Shown one piece after another: positions 15,859-24,124 of a stretch of DNA of 28,274 nt. The translations under genes were made by a program, and so were the position numbers. The first letter of the stretch is position 1. Each line of letters starts with the position of its first letter. The notes beneath the pieces are model-generated. The model searched no databases and was not told the origin of the DNA. It saw only the letters and a program-made list of their open reading frames with translations. This DNA is from Methylococcaceae bacterium UBA7658 (GTDB lineage: Bacteria; Pseudomonadota; Gammaproteobacteria; Methylococcales; Methylomonadaceae), in the NCBI GenBank assembly GCA_002483425.1, contig DLHW01000051.1, forward strand, positions 100,972-129,245, read 5' to 3'.

Positions 15859-18255
15859 CTATCGTTTTACTTCAATTTCTTCCCAACCGCCTGTTTCGCT
15901 CACTAAGCGTAAATATAGCCGCGAACCGTCATGGAAATATTTATGACCTCCGGTCGTTAACTCGGCCAAACTAGACGCTTTTTGCACAGGCCAGCCCCAT
16001 AAAGTGACCGAAACCGCCGGATAAGGGTAAGACATGGAAACTCGTATTGGTTTTTGCGCTTTTTCCGATACCACGAAACTTAAATAACCAGGTGTTCCGC
16101 CAGGGAAATCTAAAACATAAGGCCGGGCGGCAATTAAATTCGTATTCAATTCGTCCGGATACTCATCGGGGGTAAATAACTTTAAACTAGCCCCGTCGTT
16201 ACGTTTTATTACGGTCCCCGACAACGTGCCGGGCGAACGCAAAAACATACGGAAATTAACAAAGCTATGCGGACAAACATAACCGTTCCACGGAGCTTTA
16301 AAAACACATTCCGGAGTCACCATGACGGGATTTTTCGGCACAATGGACGCCCCTGCGCTGCCGGACACCGAACCGTCTTTGTCCAAAAACGCCGAGAAAG
16401 CATCGCCGTTATTTTTTGCCGTCGGATTATGGAAATACACGCGATTCGTATTGACGAAATGATTCCCTTCCGATGAATTCCGGGAGCTTACCCAGAAAGG
16501 ATTCGGCGCAAGATTGCTTAATCCGCCGGCTTTTCGCTGAGCGTTGGACAAAAAATTAGCAAACAGAGTTGTGCGTACCAACATCGGACCGTCGTAATAT
16601 TCCAGACCGCGAATCGAATCGCCGGCCGCCCAGAAATGCGGCAATTCCCGCCCGTCCAAACCTTTGGATTCCCAAGTTTCCGGATTGCCTTTGTTTCCAG
16701 TTTCGCCCACAACCAGGGAATTTTGAATAATGCCCGTATTCGTATAAAGCGGACCGGCAGTAATATTGGCAAAATAAGCTCCCATCCAATTATCGGCTAG
16801 TTTAGCGCCGGTTAAGACAGGTCCGGCAAAACTTCTTATCCAAACGCCTTCCGACCGGTTTTTATAAGCCGTAAAACTTTTAAATACCGGCGTAACCAGC
16901 GCAGAATTACTGTCTGCCGGATTACTCCTCGGTTCGTACCATGTAGTGCCGGTGGTCCGGTCGGGACGTTCGCCGCCGTCGACATACAAGCCGCGCGCGC
17001 TGTTGGAATGGCTGACATTGGCGTTAAATTCCTTTAGTGGCGTACGCCGTGGCCATATCGCACCGGTTGCCGATAACCCGATCGGGTGTTCGGGAAAACC
17101 CAGCCAAAACCCGGTATGATCGGATCCTGCGGCTACATTGTAACGGATTGTATTATTGGGATTGCTGACCCAAAACACGCTTGCCTCGCGATCTGACGCA
17201 GTCGGTTTACCGTCTTCCGCACTATGCACCGAAAGCCCGAGGTTACCGGTAACCGTATTACCCTCTTCGATACCGTCTTCCAGGTAAAAACCGTGACCGC
17301 GGGTTTCATAGCCGACATTCTGATGCAATAAAACTTGATGCGTTCCATGTATCGACACGAACCGGTTGTAACTATGATGGATGCTCGAATTTCTCAAATA
17401 TTGTCCCGGCGCCGCGCCGACCATGTGCCAATGTACCGGATAGCGGCCGAGTAAGCCTTCTTGACCCATACGGAAGAACTCGACGTTACTCAATTTGGCG
17501 CTACCGCCACGGGTCACGATGAAATGGCCGCCGAAACCGCTAAGCGTCGAACTCGCGTTACCTTGAATTAAGATATTCCGGTTGAATAGCCCGGCTTCCG
17601 CGCACTCGGTTAATGACCATACCGGTGAAAACGTCTGCTTTTGACACCAATGATTGTATTTTAAAGGTTGTGCTAAAACCGCCGTAGCGCCCGAAATCCC
17701 CTTTATAACCGCTTCTTCGGCATGGTTGGGATGATAATCCGAAGACGCAATGACAATTTTTTCGCCAACCTTCCAATCCACGGCCGCATTCAGTTTGATT
17801 TGGCGCGCGCCTTTGGCGGCGGTCTGCGCTAAACGCGTCCAACTGGTCCGATTGCTGCCATGCAAAGCAATAAAGCCGCTATCCAAGGTACCCAAAAATT
17901 TAGTCCCTAAATTTTGGATGTTTTCCGTACTATCGGTTCCAGTTAAAGTGATGATGAGCCTGTGCAAGTATGGGGAAACCGCCGTTCCGCACTCCAATCC
18001 GCCGCGTACTAAAATCCAGCCGACAGCTATGTTGATATTTTTACCGGCGCAAATAACCTTGCCTAAGATAGTCAGATTATTAAGGTTCACGTCGGTGTCC
18101 AGTAACACCGTTTCTCCGGCCGGTATTGTCACGGCGCCTGTTGTGGGATAGGAAGACGACCAAGATTTCGTTACAGCCGCTTCAAGCCAAGGCGAAAAAC
18201 TCAGCGACACGGCAAAATAAAGCGAACGTAACAGCAGCGGATTAATAAAACGCAT
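15859..18255 (-). CDS. Secreted G8-domain / parallel beta-helix protein, CEMIP/TMEM2-like
   Basis: A 798-residue secreted protein. The first about 26 residues form a signal peptide (hydrophobic LLLRSLYFAVSLSFSPWLEA). An N-terminal G8-type domain follows (GAVTIPAGETVLLDTDVNLN onward, to about residue 120), then a long right-handed beta-helix. Landmark motifs of the vertebrate hyaluronan-binding proteins CEMIP and TMEM2 occur in the same order as I remember them: GRYPVHWHMVG, SSIHHSYNRFVSIHGTH, VFWVSNPNNTIRYNVAAGS, TAYKNRSEGVWIR, GLDGRELP, IRGLEYYDGPM, FLDKDGSVSG, and a terminal KYFHDGSRLYLRLV. The start is the ATG at 18255 with GGAGG 5 nt upstream; a further ATG at 18267 would place the ribosome binding site inside the gene. 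It probably acts on or binds extracellular polysaccharide. Substrate and activity are unknown. Confidence 0.85.
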   Translation of the reverse strand: MRFINPLLLRSLYFAVSLSFSPWLEAAVTKSWSSSYPTTGAVTIPAGETVLLDTDVNLNNLTILGKVICAGKNINIAVGWILVRGGLECGTAVSPYLHRLIITLTGTDSTENIQNLGTKFLGTLDSGFIALHGSNRTSWTRLAQTAAKGARQIKLNAAVDWKVGEKIVIASSDYHPNHAEEAVIKGISGATAVLAQPLKYNHWCQKQTFSPVWSLTECAEAGLFNRNILIQGNASSTLSGFGGHFIVTRGGSAKLSNVEFFRMGQEGLLGRYPVHWHMVGAAPGQYLRNSSIHHSYNRFVSIHGTHQVLLHQNVGYETRGHGFYLEDGIEEGNTVTGNLGLSVHSAEDGKPTASDREASVFWVSNPNNTIRYNVAAGSDHTGFWLGFPEHPIGLSATGAIWPRRTPLKEFNANVSHSNSARGLYVDGGERPDRTTGTTWYEPRSNPADSNSALVTPVFKSFTAYKNRSEGVWIRSFAGPVLTGAKLADNWMGAYFANITAGPLYTNTGIIQNSLVVGETGNKGNPETWESKGLDGRELPHFWAAGDSIRGLEYYDGPMLVRTTLFANFLSNAQRKAGGLSNLAPNPFWVSSRNSSEGNHFVNTNRVYFHNPTAKNNGDAFSAFLDKDGSVSGSAGASIVPKNPVMVTPECVFKAPWNGYVCPHSFVNFRMFLRSPGTLSGTVIKRNDGASLKLFTPDEYPDELNTNLIAARPYVLDFPGGTPGYLSFVVSEKAQKPIRVSMSYPYPAVSVTLWGWPVQKASSLAELTTGGHKYFHDGSRLYLRLVSETGGWEEIEVKR

Positions 18256-18433
18256 ACAAACCTCCATTAGGCTCCAGAGGGAATATCAAGCCGGCAATGT
18301 TAATTTTAGAAAATTCTTGCAGGCTTAAAATTTAGTTGAAACCTAATCTTAAGCGAGGATACTTACGATGCAATTAAATTGCCTCAATTATGCGAACGAA
18401 GTCGCTTTTATGATCTGAATCCGGTTATTGGAA

Positions 18434-19369
18434 TCAACCTTTGCCCCGGGTACGGGTTCGGGCGGGCGATAGGGGTGAAGCTGCAGTAGTTAAAGATTCG
18501 AAGCGTTTTTCGATAAATTGGATAATCAATCCGGCAATGTCTTTACCGCTGACATCTTCAATACCGCGCAGACCGGGCGATGAATTGACTTCCATAATGA
18601 CCGATCCGTGATTGGAACGTAACATATCCACGCCACAGACATTTAAGCCCATGATCTTAGCAGCCCTAACGGCGGTAGAGCGCTCTTCCGGCGTTAAACG
18701 GACTAATGACGCCGAGCCGCCGCGATGCAAATTGGATCTGAACTCGCCTTCGCAACCTTGACGTTTCATTGCCGCAACCACTTTATCGCCGACGACAAAA
18801 CACCGGATATCGCTGCCGCCAGCTTCTTTAATGAATTCTTGCACCATAATATTGGCTTTCAAACCCATAAAAGCCTGAATAACGCTTTCCGCCGCATTAT
18901 GGGTTTCCGCTAACACTACGCCGATCCCTTGTGTGCCTTGCAATAATTTAATGACCAAAGGCGCGCCGCCTACTTGGGCGACCAAATCGGCAATATCGTC
19001 AGGATTGCTGGCGAATCCGGTCACCGGCAAACCGATGCCTTTCCGGGCGAGCAACTGCATCGAGCGCAACTTATCGCGCGCGCGCGAAATGGCCACAGAT
19101 TCGTTTAACGGCAGCACATTCATCATTTCAAACTGCCGTAGTACCGCCGTGCCGTAAAAAGTGACGGAAGCCCCTATTCTGGGAATTACGGCGTCGAATC
19201 CTGTAAGCGCCTCACCCCGGTAATGAATAGAGGGATTATGCGAGGTAATATTCATATAACAGCGCAAAACATCCAGCACCCGGACTTCGTGACCGCGTTC
19301 CTCGGCCGCTTTAACCAGTCTTATTGTCGAATATAATTTCGGGTTACGGGATAAAATTGCTATCTTCAT
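18434..19369 (-). CDS. rimK: RimK-type ATP-grasp ligase (S6 modification protein)
   Basis: A 311-residue ATP-grasp enzyme very like E. coli RimK, which adds glutamate residues to the C-terminus of ribosomal protein S6. It begins MKIAILSRNPKLYSTIRLV, has VIPRIGASVTFYG, the ATP-binding segment LVIKLLQGTQGIGV, QEFIKEAGGSDIRCFVVG, GGSASLVRLTPEER, GVDMLRSNHGSVIMEVNSSP and GIEDVSGKDIA. The two last carry the metal-binding glutamate and asparagine. Length is standard (about 300) with a short proline/arginine-rich tail (SPLSPARTRTRGKG). The start at 19369 matches RimK; the frame extends six codons upstream. No rimB or similar partner gene is adjacent. It shares orientation with the CEMIP-like gene, but they are 178 nt apart and probably separate. 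Confidence 0.93.
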   Translation of the reverse strand: MKIAILSRNPKLYSTIRLVKAAEERGHEVRVLDVLRCYMNITSHNPSIHYRGEALTGFDAVIPRIGASVTFYGTAVLRQFEMMNVLPLNESVAISRARDKLRSMQLLARKGIGLPVTGFASNPDDIADLVAQVGGAPLVIKLLQGTQGIGVVLAETHNAAESVIQAFMGLKANIMVQEFIKEAGGSDIRCFVVGDKVVAAMKRQGCEGEFRSNLHRGGSASLVRLTPEERSTAVRAAKIMGLNVCGVDMLRSNHGSVIMEVNSSPGLRGIEDVSGKDIAGLIIQFIEKRFESLTTAASPLSPARTRTRGKG

Positions 19370-19935
19370 GATCGGCCGTCCGGCCAAGCCGCTTAAAATG
19401 CGCTTATTCTGTCATGAAATAAGCTAATCCGCATTAACTACCGGTTCGTCCTTTAAATACCGGACTGTCTCGATTAGTTTTTTTGCTTTAAAAGTCATCA
19501 AGTGTTGCGATAGCCGTCGATTCGATAAAGATATAATACTACCCCGCGTACTTAAACAGCGTTGGAACCAACCGCTGAATTAGTGTGTAAATTAGCGGCT
19601 TATAAACCGGATATATCAATTGAGAGTTATCTTACCGCTTAGCCTAAGACGATAAACTGGCCTGTAAGACTAAGGGTAACGGTAAGTTTATGCCGTTATA
19701 GCCCTATGCGAACAGCTACAATCAACGGTTGGTCAAAGTTTAACCTTAGCAGGCGAGGTCAAAAAGATTCGGAATCGATTTACCCGGCAATTAAGCATAT
19801 TCTGCGAATCTGGAACAGACAAATAATGATCTCATCGTGACGCGGCGCCGGCAACGCCGCAGCCTGGATGCTCGTCATAAAGCACGAAGAAACATAAGCT
19901 AACAAAACGGGATTCATTTAATATGTTAAAACGGC
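19370..19935. other. Intergenic stretch with no convincing gene
   Basis: I find no supportable reading frame on either strand. A good -10-like TATAAT sits at 19532-19537 on the plus strand without a well-spaced -35. Just downstream is a hairpin CCGCT(g)AATT/AATTAGCGG (about 19573-19601), so a small RNA is conceivable but weakly supported. A GCGGCG/CGCCGC hairpin lies near 19842-19860. The minus-strand promoter of rimK should be near 19400. Confidence 0.3.
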
Positions 19936-19944
19936 TTAAAGCCG
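19928..19944 (-). terminator. Short terminator-like hairpin at the end of the glycosyltransferase gene
   Basis: On the minus strand CGGC TTTAA GCCG is followed by TTTT. The stop codon of the glycosyltransferase lies in the loop. The stem is only 4 bp (6 if the AT pairs are counted) and the T run short, so this is a weak terminator at best. Confidence 0.35.
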
Positions 19945-20976
19945 CACATGCGTCACATCGACCTGATTCCAGATCGCTTCGATGTCGTCGGCATTCATTT
20001 CAGGCCGGCCTTTTTGCAGCCAATCCACCAAAATTTTTGCGGTATTCGGGTAATTGATGAGCACGGCATTGTTATCGTGCAGCCAATGTTCTATGACCTT
20101 TGGCTCCAGCTCGTTCATGCTGTGCCCATAACCGAGTTGTTTGATCGCCGCAGCGTTCGAGATTTGCTCCATCTGGGAATGCAAGGGTTTTACGAGAATC
20201 TTTTTACCCATTTGCAAAGCTTCGCTCAGTAATTCGAAACCGGCATTACTAATAACGCCGGCGGAATCGAGCAGATCGGCTTGAAAGCCTTCTCTCGATA
20301 AAGCCTTGCACATAACATTATTGTAATTGGACGGCAACACATCCGGCGTGTAGATGTGGAACTCGAACTGTTTAAAAGGCTGCAACAAATCGATTACCGT
20401 ACGGGTATCTTCAAAGGGTAAATACACGATTATTTTCGATGTGTTAAGTTTCTCCGGTTTTTCCTTGAGTTCGATAACCGGCGGCAGAATCGGTTGTCCG
20501 AAATGATGCCAATGCAAACCTATGCCCTGTGTTACCGGCGCAAACAATTTCATGACGGTCTCCGCGATGGGATCGCCACCCTCTCTAGGAATTTTATACT
20601 GAAAAGCGTACTGATGACCGATGCCGATCACGGGTACGCCGTGCGTTTTAGCCGCCCATGCCGTGACCGGTTCGAAATCGCACAAAACCACATCGTAACC
20701 TGTTAAATCGAGCTGGCTGACATCCTTAATAAAGGATATAGGCTTAGCTGTGATTAAAGTATCTAAATAGCTGACTTCGCCCTTATTCACCGAAAAAGTC
20801 AGCCCGTGTTTCAAACGATAGCCGTTAAAGATTTCCATGTCGAAATACTTATCGAACTGCCGTCCGGTAAATTGAAAATCGACTTCTATACCTGCTTGAT
20901 AAAGTTCCTTCGCCATAACCCTGGCGCGGGTGATGTGTCCGTTACCGGTTCCTTGTACACCATAAAATATTCGCAT
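19936..20976 (-). CDS. Glycosyltransferase, MJ1255/VC2487 family
   Basis: A 346-residue GT-B-fold glycosyltransferase of the MJ1255/VC2487 family. MRIFYGVQGTGNGHITRARV is the family opening, the GxGH motif marking the first nucleotide-fold domain. PVIGIGHQYAFQY and IVYLPFEDTRTVIDLLQPF occur mid-protein. The donor-side signature DSAGVISNAGFELLSEALQMGKKILVKPL resembles the UDP-sugar site of MurG- and UGT-like enzymes. No membrane segment or signal is seen; it is probably a cytoplasmic, membrane-peripheral enzyme. The start overlaps the PAP2 stop as TAATG, so the two are translationally coupled. With a lipid phosphatase as partner and an apparent Pho box upstream, synthesis of a glycolipid from diacylglycerol is a reasonable inference. 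The acceptor is not known. Confidence 0.88.
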   Translation of the reverse strand: MRIFYGVQGTGNGHITRARVMAKELYQAGIEVDFQFTGRQFDKYFDMEIFNGYRLKHGLTFSVNKGEVSYLDTLITAKPISFIKDVSQLDLTGYDVVLCDFEPVTAWAAKTHGVPVIGIGHQYAFQYKIPREGGDPIAETVMKLFAPVTQGIGLHWHHFGQPILPPVIELKEKPEKLNTSKIIVYLPFEDTRTVIDLLQPFKQFEFHIYTPDVLPSNYNNVMCKALSREGFQADLLDSAGVISNAGFELLSEALQMGKKILVKPLHSQMEQISNAAAIKQLGYGHSMNELEPKVIEHWLHDNNAVLINYPNTAKILVDWLQKGRPEMNADDIEAIWNQVDVTHVRL

Positions 20977-21497
20977 TAATTGATTTGTCCTATACTAAAA
21001 AGTGCAATCGAAATACCCATTAAACCGCCCACGGCAGTGTCGGTTGGAAAATGAACGCCCAATGTTACACGCGAAAACCCGATCAACACCGCCCATGCGT
21101 AAAGAGGCAATAACAGCGGCGGATAGAAATGACCGGCTAGCGTCGCCATCATAAAAGCGGCCGAAGTATGACCCGAGGGGAAGCTGAATTGATCAGAGGG
21201 TGTGACGACGCTTCGAAAATTCTCTAACACCGCTGCCGGACGGTTCCGTTTAAAGCTGTTTTTTAATATAAAATAAAGCGGACGTTCTATAACCAACGCC
21301 AGCAATAATGTTTGCAGAACAATGCTCTCGAACCCTTGCCGGTAATAAATGACGGCCATGAACAGGATATATAATTCGCCATCGGCGGTACTCGAAAGGT
21401 AACGGCAAAATTTGACAAGCCTGTTACGAAAACGGGTATTAATTAGCCAAAAAAACATAAACACATCGTACTTATGGATAGCATAGAGTATTTTCAT
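20976..21497 (-). CDS. PAP2-family phosphatase
   Basis: A 173-residue integral membrane phosphatase of the PAP2 superfamily. The three signature motifs are present: KNSFKRNRP (the K-x6-RP variant), PSGHT with the catalytic-site histidine, and SRVTLGVHFPTD with the nucleophilic histidine. About five hydrophobic segments are visible. Family members remove phosphate from lipids such as phosphatidate or undecaprenyl pyrophosphate. The start is the ATG at 21497 preceded by GGAG at 7 nt; the frame extends seven codons upstream. It is the first gene of a two-gene operon with the glycosyltransferase (TAATG junction). The repeated PhoB-like elements 75 nt upstream suggest induction in phosphate limitation. 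A phosphatidate phosphatase giving diacylglycerol to the glycosyltransferase is the favoured hypothesis. Confidence 0.9.
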   Translation of the reverse strand: MKILYAIHKYDVFMFFWLINTRFRNRLVKFCRYLSSTADGELYILFMAVIYYRQGFESIVLQTLLLALVIERPLYFILKNSFKRNRPAAVLENFRSVVTPSDQFSFPSGHTSAAFMMATLAGHFYPPLLLPLYAWAVLIGFSRVTLGVHFPTDTAVGGLMGISIALFSIGQIN

Positions 21498-21540
21498 TGC
21501 GTTCTCCTCAGGATTCATCCTGAAACCATCTAACGGTTAC

Positions 21541-21561
21541 TAAGCTGTTGAAACCAGCTTA
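21541..21561 (-). repeat. Perfect 7-bp inverted repeat in the PAP2 leader
   Basis: TAAGCTG and CAGCTTA flank a 7-nt spacer (TTGAAAC). It lies between the PhoB-like repeats and the PAP2 start, 44 nt upstream of the ATG, so it would form a hairpin in the mRNA leader or an operator. No T run follows it. Confidence 0.4.
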
Positions 21562-21571
21562 ATCCGGTTTT

Positions 21572-21611
21572 ATGACAGAAGAATGACGGCTTTTTGAAGA
21601 TTTTGTGACAA
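21572..21611 (-). promoter_or_regulatory. Tandem PhoB-box-like direct repeats
   Basis: Reading the minus strand towards PAP2, four heptamers are spaced exactly 11 bp apart: TTGTCAC (21611-21605), TCTTCAA (21600-21594), CCGTCAT (21589-21583) and CTGTCAT (21578-21572). The PhoB half-site is CTGTCAT with 11-bp phasing; one unit is perfect, two have one mismatch and one is poor. The array ends 75 nt before the PAP2 start, a suitable place for a PhoB-activated promoter. I do not see a strong -10 box. The stretch beyond it (21612-21972) contains no gene that I can support. Confidence 0.65.
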
Positions 21612-21972
21612 CTATTCGTCAGATACCGGCGTAACCACGCTCTCGTCCCGTTAGCGTTAGAAAACATCCTGACCGCATCTTGCGGTTTATGCTTTTTTAA
21701 TCCGGCCGTTAAGACTTCGCTGTATTAACGCTGAATCAACCAAAGCACAAACGCCGTGACAAGCCCGAAACCGGACGAATCATTAATCTTTGAATAAGGC
21801 CGGTCAATAAGCCGTCAATTCCAGCGTTAGCTTGTTTAATTGCCGGTGCGTATCAACGCAACTTTGTATCGCCGTTGCGTTTATGGAGATTCATCTATAC
21901 TTCTGATCATGTTTCCGGAACTCATACGTCCTATCAAGTCACATAACACTCTGCCGAAGAACGTGTTTTGCT

Positions 21973-22058
21973 ATGATTACGATTGAAAGGCTTTGTCTTA
22001 ATTGCATGACCGATAAAGGTAACGGCAATACCTGCCGCCATTGCGGTTTCGATGAAAG
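21973..22058 (+). pseudogene. 5' fragment of a zinc-ribbon (probable Ser/Thr kinase) gene
   Basis: The frame from the ATG at 21973 reads MITIERLCLNCMTDKGNGNT and then CRHCGFDESS, a compact zinc ribbon with two CxxC pairs. This resembles the very N-terminus of bacterial serine/threonine kinases of the kind CLNCM-x-CxxCG followed by a GQGGFGITY loop. After about 29 codons the homology stops and RHS sequence begins in a different frame, so the kinase body is missing. Assignment to kinases rests only on memory of that N-terminal style. Confidence 0.5.
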
Positions 22059-22815
22059 CAGTCCAGTCCGGCGGCACCACCGTGACCTATTTCTACGACG
22101 CAGCCGACCACCTGACCCAAATCCAGCAGGCGGCGGGCACGGGCGGGGCGAACCCGACGGCCGCGCAAACCGTTGGTTTCTTGTACGACACGGCCAACCG
22201 CCCAACCACCGTCACCCTGCCCAACGGCATCACGGAAACTTACGGTTACGACAATGCCAGCCAGTTACTCGCCATCGTCTACAAAAAAGCTGACGGCACA
22301 ACCATCGGTGACTTGGCCCATACTTACAGCCCGGGCGGCAACCTGGCCAGGACGGGATTCCCTGCCGCCCTGCCAGACCAACAATACGACGGCAACAATC
22401 GCCTGACCGTGAGCAATGGCATAGCGCAAGCCTACCACAACAACGGTGCCCTGACCAATGACGGCAGCCATACCTACGCCTGGAACAACCGTGACCAGTT
22501 GGGCGCTATCACCGGCGCCAACAGCGCCACCTTCACCTACGACGCCTTCGGGCGGCGGCGCAGCGCCAATGTCAACGGGCAAGTGACGGTGTACCTGTAC
22601 GACAGCTGGAACCCGATCCAGCTCAAGACCAACACGGGCGTGGTGGTCGAGAGCCGTTTGTACGGACCCGGCCTGGATCAAATCTACGCCCGCACCCGGA
22701 ACGGCGTGACCGAAAGCTTCCTCACCGACGCCCTGGGCTCGGTCGTGGAACTGCGCGACGGGGCGCAGGCCAAGACCGTGGAATACACCTACGACCCCTA
22801 CGGCGGCATCGGCGC
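22059..22815 (+). pseudogene. Internal fragment of an RHS/YD-repeat gene
   Basis: About 250 codons of GC-rich RHS sequence, from SGGTTVTYFYDAADHLTQI to VEYTYDPYGGIG. Typical YD repeats are seen (YDTANRPTTV, YDNASQLLAI, YDAFGRRRSA) with the late RHS segment ESFLTDALGSVVELRDGAQA. There is no signal peptide and no N-terminal part. It stops just where the RHS core motif (the GLYYYRARYYDP region of intact proteins) should follow. The left border adjoins a kinase-like fragment and has the short direct repeat AGTCCAGTCC. The right border joins a toxin tail in another frame. The ATG at 22052 belongs to the junction and is not a credible RHS start. It is probably a displaced piece of an RHS gene. Confidence 0.8.
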
Positions 22816-22950
22816 GACGATATCAGCCCTGGCCTAAGGATTGTAGGATTCGAGCGCCGAGTGACCATTGCATTTGCCGTGGATGACGATTGCGTAACGA
22901 TTTTGCGCTTGTTCTATGGCGGGCAAAATTGGGAACACAAGCTTGCATGA
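22816..22950 (+). pseudogene. C-terminal remnant of a RelE/ParE-type toxin gene
   Basis: In the frame starting at 22816 the sequence reads DDISPGLRIVGFERRVTIAF and then VDDDCVTILRLFYGGQNWEH to TGA at 22948-22950. PGLR-x-GFERRVTIAF and VTILR-x-YGG are the C-terminal half of RelE/ParE-family type II toxins of about 100 residues. The first half is absent because RHS sequence precedes it. No antitoxin gene was found upstream or downstream. The short frame is therefore a broken toxin gene, giving the third piece of the mosaic. Confidence 0.75.
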
Positions 22951-23369
22951 ATACATGAAAAAATTTATCTATTTTTTCAAATAGAGACTACCATATTCTC
23001 CGTTTCGCCAAAGCCGACGGTGGCTCATAGCAACCAATTTTGAAAGCTCGGCCATAACCGGCCGGACAAAATGATAAAAACCTGCTTAAGAAATTGCATC
23101 AGCAGACATTGCCAGCATCCGGAAAGAATTGACTAGCCGGTAGCGGCGAAACCACCTCATCTAAGCCCGTTCGCCGGCAGACCTAGAAATAAGCAGATAG
23201 CTTGTTTAAGCATTGCAGTGTGCGTGCAGGCGCAACTTAAGACAACCGGACACCAACGTCGTCGCGGCTAAGCACAAGGTTTTCAGGAATAAGTGATCTT
23301 GCATAAGGCCAAGCACGCAACGCCCGCTTAGCCGCTAACCCATTGAAGAAATAGGGGTAGACAACGAAT

Positions 23370-23395
23370 CGAAAAGTCAGTTATAGTACTTTTCG
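23370..23395. repeat. Perfect 8-bp inverted repeat
   Basis: CGAAAAGT and ACTTTTCG are separated by 10 nt. An overlapping smaller repeat TATAG/CTATA lies at its right side. No T run follows. It could be an operator or hairpin; no neighbouring gene explains it. Confidence 0.45.
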
Positions 23396-23680
23396 CTATA
23401 GCAGGGACGTTAGTAAAAATGTGCTTTTCGTCTTACCCTCGCTGTTCCGGACAGTAAGAGTGAACGAAGGTCTAGGCCTTAAATAGATTAAGAAAACGAA
23501 TAAAGCTTAGGCGCTATAAAATCGTACAATTCCATAAGACGCCTTTAGCCTATAATTTTTAGCCCATAAGGGACAAAATCAAAGTAACTGGCTTCCGCTG
23601 GCGGATGGTTTAAGCCAGCATGCGGGCTAGGGCCGTTAAGGGTAAAGCGGCTATGGCCAGGATTAGAGATTAGTAAGCCG

Positions 23681-23716
23681 CGTTGGGTTGCCTGCTGTTT
23701 AGCAACCCAGCGTTTT
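23681..23716 (+). terminator. Terminator-like hairpin upstream of the RHS locus
   Basis: CGTTGGGTTGC and GCAACCCAGCG form an 11-bp stem with one G-T pair around a 10-nt loop, followed directly by TTTT. The right arm AACCCAGC (23704-23711) can instead pair perfectly with GCTGGGTT at 23747-23754, so the two hairpins would be mutually exclusive, as in an attenuator. No transcript start is known here. Confidence 0.45.
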
Positions 23717-24124
23717 CAGCGTCCGGCGGTTAAATTGCCGCCCCATGCTGGGTTATACCCTCTGGGGCACAAGCGGCGCACGGGAATTCGGCTGGAATCT
23801 TGGCGTGCTTTGTTTTGTGCGCCTTTTACGCCCTTTGGGTAAACCCAACCGGCTCGGCTAAGGACGGCTTGACCTATTGAGATAAATATAACGTTGATAT
23901 TTTGCGGGGGGACGGAGATGGCGGAATTCATGGGGCTGTTGGCGGCATCGGGTTTGGGAAGGTTGCCGAAAGCGAATAGCAATCACGCGGTTCAACCGGA
24001 ACGCAGCGTGCAATGTCCTCCCGAACAGCTTAAAACAGAGGCCATCCTGGAATCTGATCACAACACTGGAGGACAAAACAAGATAAACCGTCCGGTTTCC
24101 GGGCGAATATCAGCCGTAGCCCGT

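Larger units (their letters stand above)
22951..24124. other. About 1.2 kb without a supportable gene, rich in hairpins
   Basis: No convincing gene was found. The left half (22951-23560) is ordinary mixed sequence. The right half (23580-23860) is dense in inverted repeats: CTGGCTT/AAGCCAG (23588-23618), an 11-bp stem at 23681-23712, GGCGG/CCGCC (23725-23742) and TTGGGT/ACCCAA (23835-23848). From 23894 an open frame runs into the RHS gene; a possible start ATG at 23918 has a G-rich element before it. Minus-strand frames here (for example 23716-23982) are not supported by any recognised family and look like translated repeat. Confidence 0.4.

Noticed and set aside
19532..19601. Small RNA gene between rimK and the glycosyltransferase
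   Set aside because: The TATAAT box lacks a well-spaced -35 and the hairpin lacks a T run, so it was kept only as a remark on the intergenic region.
22265..22681. Minus-strand 138-codon frame
   Set aside because: It is a shadow of the RHS fragment, low-complexity and valine-rich, with no family features.
22951..23900. Possible CRISPR array or tRNA genes in the gene-poor stretch
   Set aside because: No regularly spaced direct repeats and no cloverleaf-like sequence could be found by eye.
23716..23982. Minus-strand 88-codon frame upstream of the RHS gene
   Set aside because: No recognised domain or ribosome binding site. It spans inverted repeats and looks like translated repetitive sequence.
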